NCBI GenBank assembly: GCA_046590705.1
Contig: JBKJUK010000254.1
Location: forward strand, 1 to 12,599
Length of the DNA: 12,599 nt
Direction: 5' to 3'
DNA from: JBKJUK01 sp046590705
GTDB lineage: Bacteria; Acidobacteriota; Thermoanaerobaculia; Gp7-AA8
In this document: positions 6,592 to 12,599 of the stretch, one piece after another
Numbering within the stretch: the first letter of the stretch is position 1
Layout: each line of letters starts with the position of its first letter
Position numbers and translations under genes: made by a program
The notes under the pieces: generated by a model
The model's database searches: none
What the model was told of the DNA's origin: nothing
What the model saw: only the letters and a program-made list of their open reading frames with translations

Positions 6592-7289
6592 AATGACTCC
6601 TTATGAACTTTGAGGATGATTTCGACGCGACTGCCGGGAGTTGGCAGTGCTGTTTTCACTGCACGATAGGTGACACCGTCCCGAACGTAATCGCGTATGG
6701 GATGGACTCGATTGCCGATTGCCCCGCCGGGGCATGAGTAGAGGCAGATGATGCAGCCCGACTTGAACGCATCCCGGTGACGCTCGTTCCCGCCGTAACG
6801 AAGGTCGAGCCGCGCAGCGGGTGCGCCTTGCTCGCTGAGAAGCTGGGCCAGAGGAATGAGCCGGGACTGTTTCGTGAAACGAACGAATGCTTCGATGATT
6901 GTGCCCTCCACCTGCTTGTCGGGTTCAGGGCTGGTTTTATTCTCGCGTTCGGTCCAGGAGGCGGCCGTCAGATTTTCACCGGCCTTTCCGCCGAGCGCTT
7001 CGATTCCGCGCCGCACTTCGAGGTCGCTTGCCTCAGCCCTGAATAGCGCCCAGGGCCAGGCGCGTCCGCCTTTCCAGACCACGGCGTGATGTCCCTTCAC
7101 TCCTAGCGGGCGAGTCATCGCGTCTGGATGAACGGTGGCATAGAAGCTGACCGTTCGTGCGACGGGATTGACCGTCACCGCGGATCGCTGCGGAGAAGAG
7201 GCCTTTGCGCACCGGATTGAAATCACGGCTGTGGCAAGCAGGAGGGAAAGACCTGTGGTCAGCAAAACCGTTCTCCTGCTCCAGCTCAT
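6588..7289 (-). CDS. YdjY-like exported protein with CxxCxxxC cluster motif
   Basis: This is a 233-residue protein with an N-terminal export signal. From ATG at 7289 it reads MSWSRRTVLLTTGLSLLLA, and SRRTVLL resembles a twin-arginine (Tat) motif, which would suit a protein folded with its cofactor before export. The body (HHAVVWKGGRAWPWALF at 67-83, GGKAGENLT, SPEPDKQVEGT) and SGCIICLYSCPGG (177-189; C179, C182, C186) resemble the ferredoxin-like YdjY domain as I recall it. The three close cysteines may bind an Fe-S cluster, but a fourth ligand is not obvious; C27 is near the signal end. The ATG has GGAG only 2 bases away. An in-frame TTG at 7265 has AGGAG 7 bases upstream but would lose the twin arginine, so I keep the ATG with some doubt. 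It is the first gene of the operon with sodC. Confidence 0.75.
   Translation of the reverse strand: MSWSRRTVLLTTGLSLLLATAVISIRCAKASSPQRSAVTVNPVARTVSFYATVHPDAMTRPLGVKGHHAVVWKGGRAWPWALFRAEASDLEVRRGIEALGGKAGENLTAASWTERENKTSPEPDKQVEGTIIEAFVRFTKQSRLIPLAQLLSEQGAPAARLDLRYGGNERHRDAFKSGCIICLYSCPGGAIGNRVHPIRDYVRDGVTYRAVKTALPTPGSRVEIILKVHKESL
6597..6602 (-). promoter_or_regulatory. Shine-Dalgarno AAGGAG of sodC inside the upstream gene
   Basis: AAGGAG lies within the last codons of the YdjY-like gene and 5 bases before the GTG start of sodC. It fixes the GTG start and indicates coupled translation. Confidence 0.8.
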
Positions 7290-7393
7290 GACTCCGGTGT
7301 CTGCAACGAGCGGACCGGAACCGTGAGTGTCGCTGCTGAAAGAATGCGTACTTCCGCCCGGTCTTCGAGTTTTTCTGACGCGATCTCAAGCTG

Positions 7394-7411
7394 GGGGAAG
7401 TGAACTTCCCC
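7394..7411. repeat. Short hairpin after the flavin oxidoreductase gene
   Basis: GGGGAAG-TGAA-CTTCCCC forms a 7-bp stem (GGGGAAG/CTTCCCC). On the minus strand it lies 27 bases beyond the stop of the flavin oxidoreductase gene, but no T-tract follows, so a termination role is doubtful. An adjoining CCTCCGGCCCTG resembles CCTCCGGCTCTG near 9313, suggesting repeat material. Confidence 0.4.
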
Positions 7412-7437
7412 GGCCTCCGGCCCTGTTCCCATCTGAG

Positions 7438-8868
7438 TTACTGGCTCCAGGAAGCTACTTTCCTGGCGATCCCGCCGATCCAGGACGAGCTGAGATTCTG
7501 GTAGTAAAGAGCAGCGCTCTTCTGCACGGCATCTGCGAGTGAGGGGTAGGGAGAGGTGAGTTGTGCGAGTTCACCGATCTTCACACCTTTCTTCTTCGCG
7601 AGAACAATCTCTTCGATCAGCGTGGACGCGTGGGTTCCCACCACATGGCCGCCCAGGATGTTTCCTTTGGCGTCGCCGATGAGTTTCACGAACCCGGCGC
7701 TGGCGCGATCAACGACGGCGCGGTCGACGTCATTCATCGGCACTTTGTATACTTTGGTGGAATCTCCGTGAATCTCGCGTGCCTCATTCTCGGTGAGGCC
7801 GATGTGGCCGACTTCGGGATCGGTGTAGAGGGCCCAGGGGATGTTGCTGTAGTCGACAGCGCTTCGCATCGGGAAAAGAATGTTGCGCACGAGCTTGACG
7901 GCTTCGTAGGCGGCCACATGAGTGAATTGCAGCGCTCCATGCACGTCGCCGCAGGCCCAGATCGAAGCGACGTTGGTCTGCAAATAGGCATCGACCGCGA
8001 CATAGGTTCTGTTGAGTTTCACACCGGCCGCTTCGAGATTCAGTTCTTCGATGTTTCCCCGTCTTCCTGAGGCTACAAAGACTTCGTCAGTCTCGAGCAT
8101 TTCTACCTGGCCAGTCGAGTCCTCGATGCGTACGATTTTCTCCCCATCTTTACCCTGTCTAACTTCCTTGACAGTCCAGCCTGTCCGTATCTTGATTCCC
8201 TCGGCTGTGAGAGCTGCTCTCACTGCGGCGATGACGTCGTGATCTTCGCGAACGATGATCTCCGGACCCATCTCGACCACGACCACTTCTGTTCCGAAGC
8301 GGTGGAAAATCTGAGCGAACTCGATCCCGATGTAACCTCCACCAAGCACCACCAGACGTTTCGGAAAGACATTGCCTTCGAGGAAAGATGCGTGATCAAT
8401 GAAGCCTGTCTCAGCTAAACCTGGCACTGGTGGAACGCTGGTGCGTGATCCGGTAGCGATGACGATGTCTTTCGCTCGGAGACGTCGCGTACCGACCTCG
8501 ACTTCTTTCGGGGAAACGAAGCGAGCCTGTCCTTCGATCACGTCGATCCCGAGGTCGCGGAACTTCTTTGGAGCATCATGCCGGGAGATATCTGCGCGAA
8601 CAGAGCGCATGGAATCCATGATGGCCCGAGGCGAGATGAGCGGCTCAACGTTCTGCAGGCCGTACTTTTCTGCGTGACGCATCTGATGCGCGAGCTTGGC
8701 CGAAGCGACGAGAGCCTTGGTGGGCACGCATCCGGTCCAGAGACAATCCCCTCCGAGTGCTTCACGTTCGATCATGGCCACGCGCCGCCCGAGGCGGACG
8801 CAGCCACTGGCCGTGACGAGGCCTGCGGTACCGCCTCCGATGACTACGACATCGAAATCTTCAGGCAT
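7438..8868 (-). CDS. FAD/NAD(P)-dependent pyridine-nucleotide disulfide oxidoreductase (MerA/RclA-like)
   Basis: This is a 476-residue protein. ATG at 8868 has AGGAG 8 bases upstream. The domain order is that of lipoamide dehydrogenase. FAD-binding VVVIGGGTAGLVTA is at 7-20, and the redox-active disulfide GGDCLWTGCVPTKAL (C42 and C47) follows. The NAD(P) fold VVLGGGYIGIEFA is at 173-185, with an acidic residue (E199) after the second strand favouring NADH. The second FAD motif ASIWACGDVHG (301-311) precedes the dimer domain from about 340. In lipoamide dehydrogenase and glutathione reductase a His-Glu pair near the C-terminus (H-P-x-x-x-E) completes the site. Here that place reads TSPYPSLADAV, with Ser at 439 for His and an Asp after it. 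There is also no N-terminal HMA domain and no C-terminal Cys pair as in mercuric reductase. The substrate is therefore unknown. The protein is cytoplasmic and probably transcribed alone. Confidence 0.9.
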   Translation of the reverse strand: MPEDFDVVVIGGGTAGLVTASGCVRLGRRVAMIEREALGGDCLWTGCVPTKALVASAKLAHQMRHAEKYGLQNVEPLISPRAIMDSMRSVRADISRHDAPKKFRDLGIDVIEGQARFVSPKEVEVGTRRLRAKDIVIATGSRTSVPPVPGLAETGFIDHASFLEGNVFPKRLVVLGGGYIGIEFAQIFHRFGTEVVVVEMGPEIIVREDHDVIAAVRAALTAEGIKIRTGWTVKEVRQGKDGEKIVRIEDSTGQVEMLETDEVFVASGRRGNIEELNLEAAGVKLNRTYVAVDAYLQTNVASIWACGDVHGALQFTHVAAYEAVKLVRNILFPMRSAVDYSNIPWALYTDPEVGHIGLTENEAREIHGDSTKVYKVPMNDVDRAVVDRASAGFVKLIGDAKGNILGGHVVGTHASTLIEEIVLAKKKGVKIGELAQLTSPYPSLADAVQKSAALYYQNLSSSWIGGIARKVASWSQ

Positions 8869-8983
8869 CTGAGATTCTCCTGTAACCGCAGTGTACTGGT
8901 CTCAACTGCCGTGGAGTGAGCGAATTGGAGGTGAACCCTGGCAAATTGACGGCCGTGTTCCAGGAATGGTTGCCGCTGCCCGG

Positions 8984-9014
8984 ACCGCACTGCGCGGCGA
9001 CTGAGAGAAAGAAA
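8984..9014 (+). repeat. 31-base dispersed element, copy 2
   Basis: It is 28/31 identical to the inverted copy at 5442-5472, and the terminal GGCGACTGAGAGAAAGAAA is exact in both. Both copies sit in gene-free spacers next to other palindromes. Confidence 0.7.
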
Positions 9015-9044
9015 TAAGATCAATATTTGCCGGTCTGCGTCTCA

Positions 9045-9299
9045 GCCCCGGCGGGGCGACATCGTCGTAGCCCAGGCCGTGAGGCCTGGGATTGATTTGC
9101 TCCGTTCTTTCTCGTGAGCCCCGGCGGGGCGGTATCGGGACGTTGAAATCTGGCAGGTCCAACGTATCGTATCGATCTTGACTTCCACCGCTGGCGAACA
9201 CCACTCGGCACCGCAGAGAAGAAACCCCGATGCCGCCCCGCTGGGGCTCACGACAGATGGAGGTGTCATTCGTGTCCCAGACCTCACGGTCTGGGCTAC
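9045..9299. repeat. Nested inverted-repeat block with two covarying hairpins
   Basis: The outer pair 9067-9091 and 9275-9299 (inverted) match at 23 of 25 bases. Each is itself a hairpin: CCCAGGCC-GTGA-GGCCTGGG and, on the minus strand, CCCAGACC-GTGA-GGTCTGGG. The inner pair 9112-9140 and 9225-9253 (inverted) match at 26 of 29 bases and carry GCCCC-GGC-GGGGC or GCCCC-AGC-GGGGC. An additional GCCCCGGCGGGGC stands at 9045-9057. The central 9141-9224 is unique sequence without a gene. Confidence 0.8.
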
Positions 9300-9550
9300 T
9301 CAATGCCGGGCCTCCGGCTCTGTGAGGCGGGCGGGAAATTTGATTTGTTTCCTTTAGGCGGGCGGTGGCGCGGCTCCTTCGCACAGTGACGTGTCTTAGT
9401 GTTCAGCAGTGCAGTGCGAGTCGCGCAAACCCGCATAAAACCTATGAGTTTCATAGAAGGGGCGGGATAGGTGGGTGCGATGGATCTGCGCAAAGGGATC
9501 GCGCTTCAACGGGTGAGCGAGACCCCTGCTACGTTGATTTCAGACGCAGG

Positions 9551-9580
9551 AACGAAAACGGCGACCTTGCGGTCGCCGTT
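9551..9580 (-). terminator. Intrinsic terminator of the OmpA-like lipoprotein gene
   Basis: On the minus strand a 10-bp stem AACGGCGACC/GGTCGCCGTT with a GCAA tetraloop runs into TTTTCGTT. It starts 21 bases after the stop codon. Confidence 0.88.
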
Positions 9581-9601
9581 GAGATCGGTGGTTGAACGCG
9601 G

Positions 9602-10234
9602 TCAGCCCTGAGCGCGAACGTGCAGCTCGACGCGTCGGTTCTGCTGGCGGCCGTCTGGGGTGTTATTGCTCGCACGGGGACGTGATTCACCATATCCACG
9701 GGCTTCAATGCGGCTGCGGCTCACGCCTTCCTGGGTAAGGTAATCGCGAACGGCACCGGCCCGCTGCTCGGACAGATTCTGATTGTACGAATCCTCGCCT
9801 GAAGAATCGGCGTGTCCTTCGACCACGATTGTGGTGTCGTTGTAGCGGTTGAATACGCTGGCCACGTCACGAAGTGTGTTGCGCGAGGCGCCTCTCAGTG
9901 AAGATGACGCGGTGTCGAACAGCACTTCGTTCCGAAGAACCACGTTGAGCTCGTTGTCTGCGGTGCGTGAGACTTCCACGCCTTCGATCTGCTGGAGCTC
10001 GCGCTCCTGTTTATCCATTCTGCGACCAACGGCTGCTCCGATTCCTGCTCCTACTGCGGCGCCGGCGACCGCTCCGGTGCGTGGATTGCCGGATTGATTG
10101 CCGATGACTGCTCCGGCGACTGCTCCGGCCACCGCGCCGATCGCAGCACCCTCTTTCGTCTTTTCGTTTGGATCCGTCGTCGCGCAGGCAGTAGAGAGCA
10201 GCAGGAGCGCGAACAGGCTTGTGAGTTGCTTCAT
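9602..10234 (-). CDS. OmpA-family lipoprotein with glycine zipper
   Basis: This is a 210-residue protein. ATG at 10234 is chosen because GGAGG lies 8 bases upstream and it gives a lipoprotein signal MKQLTSLFALLLLSTAC (lipobox LSTAC, C17). A longer frame reaching into the upstream terminator is rejected. Residues 29-70 form a glycine zipper (repeated GAxxG/GxxxG, Omp-type), which may insert in or pack against the membrane. Residues 99-208 are an OmpA/Pal C-terminal domain with NEVLFDTASSSL, VVEGHADSSG (138-146) and QNRRVELHV, which in the family binds peptidoglycan diaminopimelate through conserved Asp and Arg. Ala at +2 favours the outer membrane. It is paralogous to the next upstream gene, but a terminator between them suggests separate transcription. 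It probably tethers the outer membrane to the cell wall. Confidence 0.93.
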   Translation of the reverse strand: MKQLTSLFALLLLSTACATTDPNEKTKEGAAIGAVAGAVAGAVIGNQSGNPRTGAVAGAAVGAGIGAAVGRRMDKQERELQQIEGVEVSRTADNELNVVLRNEVLFDTASSSLRGASRNTLRDVASVFNRYNDTTIVVEGHADSSGEDSYNQNLSEQRAGAVRDYLTQEGVSRSRIEARGYGESRPRASNNTPDGRQQNRRVELHVRAQG

Positions 10235-10280
10235 GATGTGATCCTCCAGTAAGTTTGTAAACAAGGGATGTGCCACAAAT

Positions 10281-10311
10281 GAAAAAGGCGCTCGGTTTCG
10301 AGCGCCTTTTC
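10281..10311. terminator. Bidirectional intrinsic terminator between the two OmpA-like genes
   Basis: A perfect 8-bp stem GGCGCTCG/CGAGCGCC with loop GTTT is flanked by AAAAA (10282-10286) and TTTT (10307-10310). It can therefore work in either direction. On the minus strand it ends the upstream OmpA-like unit 17 bases after its stop. The 46 bases left before the next gene's start must hold that gene's promoter. Confidence 0.88.
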
Positions 10312-10327
10312 ATGTTAAGTGAACGAT

Positions 10328-10981
10328 TTATCCGCGGGCACGAACATGAATCTCTACGCGGCGGTTGAGCTGACGACCATTCGCAGTCGAGTTCGAACTA
10401 CGTGGATCAGACTCGCCCATGGCCTGTGTGTCCAGCCGATTGCCATTGATTCCCATGTTGTCGAGGTAATCAGCCACATTGCTGGCGCGGCGCTGTGAAA
10501 GTGCGCGGTTGTAGCCCGACGAACCTGTTGAATCGGTGTGACCTTCCACTTCGATGGTCGTGTCGTTGTAGCGATTGAACACGTCCGCCATTTCCCGAAG
10601 TGATGACTTGGCGCTCGAGCGAAGCGATGAGGAGTTGTAGTCGAAGAGAACTTCGTTTTTCACCACAACGTTGAGTTCGTCATCATCGGTGCGGCGAACT
10701 TCAACACCTTCAATCTGACGAAGCTCTCGTTCCTGCTTGTCCATGTACGCGCCGATGCCCGCACCAATTGCAGTTCCGGCCACGGTGCCGACCACGGCGC
10801 CGCGCTTCGAGTTTCCGCTGCCGGTGTTGTTGCCGATCACAGCTCCGAGGACGCCGCCGGCCACTGCTCCGATGATGGCGCCGCGTTTGGTCTTATCGCG
10901 TTGTGTCGCTACCTGAGCGAAGACGGTCCCGGTAAGACCGAAGGTGAAGATGAGTACCATTGCTATCCAGCGATTTCGCAT
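10328..10981 (-). CDS. OmpA-family protein with glycine zipper, secreted form
   Basis: This is a 217-residue protein. ATG at 10981 has a perfect AGGAGG 6 bases upstream. It gives a signal peptide MRNRWIAMVLIFTFGLTG continuing to VFA, cut before QVA at 22/23, without a lipobox. A longer frame to 11053 lacks these features. The glycine zipper spans 34-78 (RGAIIGAVAGGVLGAVIG and a second block), followed by MDKQERELRQIEGVEVRR. An OmpA/Pal domain (107-214) carries NEVLFDYNSSSL, EVEGHTDSTG (144-153) and LNRRVEIHV, expected to bind peptidoglycan. It is strongly similar over its whole mature length to the protein encoded at 9602-10234, including long shared blocks such as VFNRYNDTTI. The two differ in anchoring: this one has no lipid-attachment Cys. 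A CCCCG/CGGGG hairpin (11000-11014) sits just upstream of its Shine-Dalgarno. Confidence 0.92.
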   Translation of the reverse strand: MRNRWIAMVLIFTFGLTGTVFAQVATQRDKTKRGAIIGAVAGGVLGAVIGNNTGSGNSKRGAVVGTVAGTAIGAGIGAYMDKQERELRQIEGVEVRRTDDDELNVVVKNEVLFDYNSSSLRSSAKSSLREMADVFNRYNDTTIEVEGHTDSTGSSGYNRALSQRRASNVADYLDNMGINGNRLDTQAMGESDPRSSNSTANGRQLNRRVEIHVRARG

Positions 10982-11233
10982 TTCAATCCTCCTGAGATTC
11001 CCCGTGCATCGGGGGACTTCCTGGGTCAGTACTGCTGTGTCGATTTCGTTCATTGTTCTGTTCTTGCCGGGTTCCTCTATCGCAACGGGGGTGCCACAGT
11101 CTGGAATGCCGATGTAGAGTGTGTTTTCAAGTCAGGTGAATCGGGCAGTCTGAGTCGAGATTCCGGCCTGAGAGACCTCTGAGGTCCAATTGCCTGTAAT
11201 TCGTTGGAGTACGAGCTAAAAGACTGATTCTGA
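10982..11233. promoter_or_regulatory. Divergent promoter region
   Basis: This 252-base spacer lies between the divergently transcribed OmpA-like gene and the methyltransferase gene, so both promoters should lie here. Visible structures are the hairpin CCCCG-TGCAT-CGGGG at 11000-11014, in the likely leader of the OmpA-like gene, and an inverted repeat GACCTC-T-GAGGTC at 11174-11186, which could be an operator. I found no -35/-10 pair convincing enough to name for either gene. Confidence 0.4.
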
Positions 11234-12328
11234 ATGTGGATATCGTTCGCTGAATTTATGGAGTCTGCGCTTTACGACTCGCACAATGGCTACTATTCCG
11301 GCCGGGCGCAGGGTCCCGAGACCGGCCTCGATTACGTCACTTCAGTGACGATTTCACCCCTTTTTGCGCGCTCGGTATCAGTGCTGGTCAGTGAGTTTTT
11401 GAACCGCTTTGAAGACGAGGTGTGCTCGATTGTGGACATTGGTTGCGGGGATGGCGCTCTCATCAACGCGCTGGCCTTGAGCTTCTCGAGGGAGAGCGGG
11501 GCGGTGAGGTTCTTCGGAGTCGATCGCGCACTGCGAAATCGCCCATCGGGCAATGTTGAATTCCTCACGGCACTTATCGACGTTCCGCCAGGCAGACCGA
11601 CCCTTCTGCTGAGTAATGAGCTCTTCGACGCCTTCCCGATTCACCGCGTGGTGCGAACAGCCGGCGGGCTGGAAGAAATCGGTCTGGATCAAGAGCAGGA
11701 TCTTCTCCGCTGGCAGACCCGCCCGCTCCCGCACGCACTTTCGACGTATCTCGATCAGAGAAGTATCTCTCTTGAAGTGGGCCAGATCGTTGACTTCACG
11801 CCTCAGTGGTTCGAGTACTACGGGCAGATGGCTGGAGCTTTCGAGCGAGCGCTGATTGTCACGATTGATTACGGCTTCGAGGGCCGGCAGCTGTTCGACG
11901 TCAGGGTCAGGCCGACCGGTACTGCCGCCGCGTTTCGTGCGCACGCGATTTCGAGAGATCTGTTGTCCAATCCCGGCTTGCAGGACCTGACGGCCCACGT
12001 GAACTTTTCCGATCTTCAATCGGCGGGAGAGTCCTGCGGCTATTCGACGTTGCTTTTCACGAGGCAAGCGCGCTTCCTTATCTCTCTCGGCGCGCTCGAA
12101 GATCCGCTTCTGGCGGCGGTTCCTGTCAGCCCGGATTCATCGGTGCAGGAGATGCTCGATCTGCGAGTACAGCGTGACGCGGCCAGGAGTCTGATTCTCC
12201 CAGACGGCATTGGCGACGAAATGCGAGTGCTGGTGCAGGGGAAGAACGTTCCCCTTGAAGGCTGGTCCTTTCAATCGCAGCCGATTGACAACATGCCGGA
12301 CCGGAAAGCGAGCCGCGAGGACATCTGA
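11234..12328 (+). CDS. SAM-dependent methyltransferase, MidA/NDUFAF7 (DUF185) family
   Basis: This is a 364-residue protein. The N-terminus ISFAEFMESALYDSHNGYY (3-21) is typical of the family. The Rossmann motif I is VDIGCGDG (67-74), which binds S-adenosylmethionine. SNELFDAFPIHRVV (127-140), TIDYGF (210-215) and DLTAHVNFSDL (251-261) are further family signatures. The mitochondrial relative NDUFAF7 methylates an arginine of the complex I subunit NDUFS2. Bacterial members are conserved but mostly untested, so the target here is unknown. It is cytoplasmic. Two things are odd. The ATG has no good Shine-Dalgarno: the nearest GGAG is about 26 bases away, so initiation may be weak or leaderless. 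The family block usually written GT(L/M)R..RH reads GTAAAFRAH here. No terminator with a T-tract follows, only repeat-bearing sequence. Confidence 0.92.
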   Translation: MWISFAEFMESALYDSHNGYYSGRAQGPETGLDYVTSVTISPLFARSVSVLVSEFLNRFEDEVCSIVDIGCGDGALINALALSFSRESGAVRFFGVDRALRNRPSGNVEFLTALIDVPPGRPTLLLSNELFDAFPIHRVVRTAGGLEEIGLDQEQDLLRWQTRPLPHALSTYLDQRSISLEVGQIVDFTPQWFEYYGQMAGAFERALIVTIDYGFEGRQLFDVRVRPTGTAAAFRAHAISRDLLSNPGLQDLTAHVNFSDLQSAGESCGYSTLLFTRQARFLISLGALEDPLLAAVPVSPDSSVQEMLDLRVQRDAARSLILPDGIGDEMRVLVQGKNVPLEGWSFQSQPIDNMPDRKASREDI

Positions 12329-12414
12329 TCTGCGGCCGCTCTGGAGTTCTCGAAGGGGAGGAAGTGCAGCGCGCGGCGGGTCCGAGGTCTGGCTTCGAAC
12401 TGAATGCAGCGCGT

Positions 12415-12434
12415 CACAGGCAGGATTGCCTGTG
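12415..12434 (+). repeat. Palindromic dispersed repeat, copy 3
   Basis: CACAGGCAGGATTGCCTGTG is identical to the core of the copies at 2203-2222 (inverted) and 2334-2353, about 10 kb away. The flank (CTCCACA) partly resembles the CCACACA after copy 2. Confidence 0.85.
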
Positions 12435-12561
12435 CTCCACAATCTCGAATACGAGATCGAGAGCGGGACGAAGTCCAGCGCGAGCGTAAACACGCACACC
12501 CGAAATGAGAGCGTGATCAAACGGGGTCAGATGCGAGGCGGAGCGAGGTCGGACGGTGAGG

Positions 12562-12577
12562 CGTGGCCCAGGCCACG
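12562..12577. repeat. Short near-perfect palindrome
   Basis: CGTGGCC-CA-GGCCACG is symmetric apart from a two-base centre. It contains GGCCCAGGCC, reminiscent of the CCCAGGCC stem at 9071-9078, but no longer match supports common origin. Confidence 0.45.
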
Positions 12578-12599
12578 TTGAAACCGGCCGACCGACGCG

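Larger units (their letters stand above)
8882..9550. other. Long gene-free spacer with nested inverted repeats
   Basis: No credible gene lies between the flavin oxidoreductase start and the terminator of the OmpA-like lipoprotein gene. The open frames present cross the repeats and have no ribosome binding site. The first part should include the promoter of the flavin oxidoreductase, not identified. 8984-9014 is a dispersed element and 9045-9299 is a nested inverted repeat, both listed separately. 9326-9550 is unassigned apart from a weak 6-bp hairpin CTATGA-GTT-TCATAG at 9442-9456. Confidence 0.6.
12329..12599. other. Gene-free tail with palindromic repeats
   Basis: No gene is supported up to the right edge. 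It holds the third copy of the 20-base repeat (12415-12434), a hairpin ATCTCG-AATA-CGAGAT (12442-12457), and CGTGGCC-CA-GGCCACG (12562-12577). The neighbour to the right is outside the window. Confidence 0.5.

Noticed and set aside
7438..8868. Calling the flavoprotein mercuric reductase or lipoamide dehydrogenase
   Set aside because: The metal-binding N-terminal domain and C-terminal Cys pair of MerA are absent, and the catalytic His-Glu pair of lipoamide dehydrogenase is not seen. No mer or 2-oxoacid dehydrogenase genes are nearby.
8882..9550. CRISPR array or riboswitch in the long spacer
   Set aside because: The repeats are inverted, not direct with regular spacing, and no known riboswitch core was recognised. 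The block is better described as nested palindromes.
9365..9595. A 76-codon plus-strand frame in the spacer before the OmpA-like gene
   Set aside because: It reads through the minus-strand terminator at 9551-9580, lacks a ribosome binding site and has no recognisable composition or motif.
12329..12599. Possible insertion-sequence end near the right edge
   Set aside because: Only short palindromes are visible. There is no transposase fragment or terminal inverted repeat pair, and the neighbour lies outside the window.

Overview
The window looks like a bacterial chromosome segment of moderately high GC, most plausibly from Acidobacteriota or a similarly built phylum. That placement is inferred from three things: the mix of envelope and exported redox genes, a bacilliredoxin, and intergenic spaces packed with small palindromic repeats. 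No single marker fixes the phylum. There are eleven protein genes that I accept (one cut by the left edge) and one initiator tRNA. I see no transposase, phage gene, CRISPR array or defence system.

Layout. Left end (1-733, minus strand): the 5' part of a DoxX-like membrane protein, a spacer, then a tRNA-fMet with its own terminator and a good distal promoter. Next, on the plus strand: an exported PQQ-dehydrogenase-like beta-propeller ending in a dockerin-like repeat (953-2170), a repeat-bearing spacer, a secreted M48 zinc metalloprotease with an extra C-terminal domain (2611-4071), a bacilliredoxin (4188-4625) and a VOC/PhnB-like protein (4709-5176). Intrinsic terminators follow the protease and bacilliredoxin genes, so these are probably separate transcription units. 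A palindromic repeat block (5265-5490) separates them from a convergent minus-strand operon of a YdjY-like exported cysteine-cluster protein, a lipoprotein Cu/Zn superoxide dismutase (sodC) and a small lipoprotein (7289 to 5516). Upstream of it, also on the minus strand, is a flavin disulfide-reductase paralogue (8868-7438). A 680-base spacer with nested inverted repeats comes next. Then follow two tandem paralogous glycine-zipper/OmpA proteins on the minus strand (10234-9602 and 10981-10328), and finally a MidA/NDUFAF7-family methyltransferase on the plus strand (11234-12328).

How the genes fit together. The common themes are the cell envelope and redox or oxidative stress: exported protease, OmpA-type peptidoglycan-binding proteins, lipoprotein SodC beside a periplasmic cysteine-cluster protein, bacilliredoxin, and a disulfide-reductase-fold enzyme. 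Apart from the three-gene sodC operon this looks like ordinary single-gene neighbourhood structure, not one pathway.

The least explained material is intergenic. It includes a 20-base hairpin present three times, a 31-base element present twice, a long hairpin built from GTCAT...ATGAC ends, and a nested inverted repeat at 9045-9299. The two hairpins in that last structure differ by compensatory changes that keep the stem and a GTGA loop. I did not find a convincing new multi-gene system.
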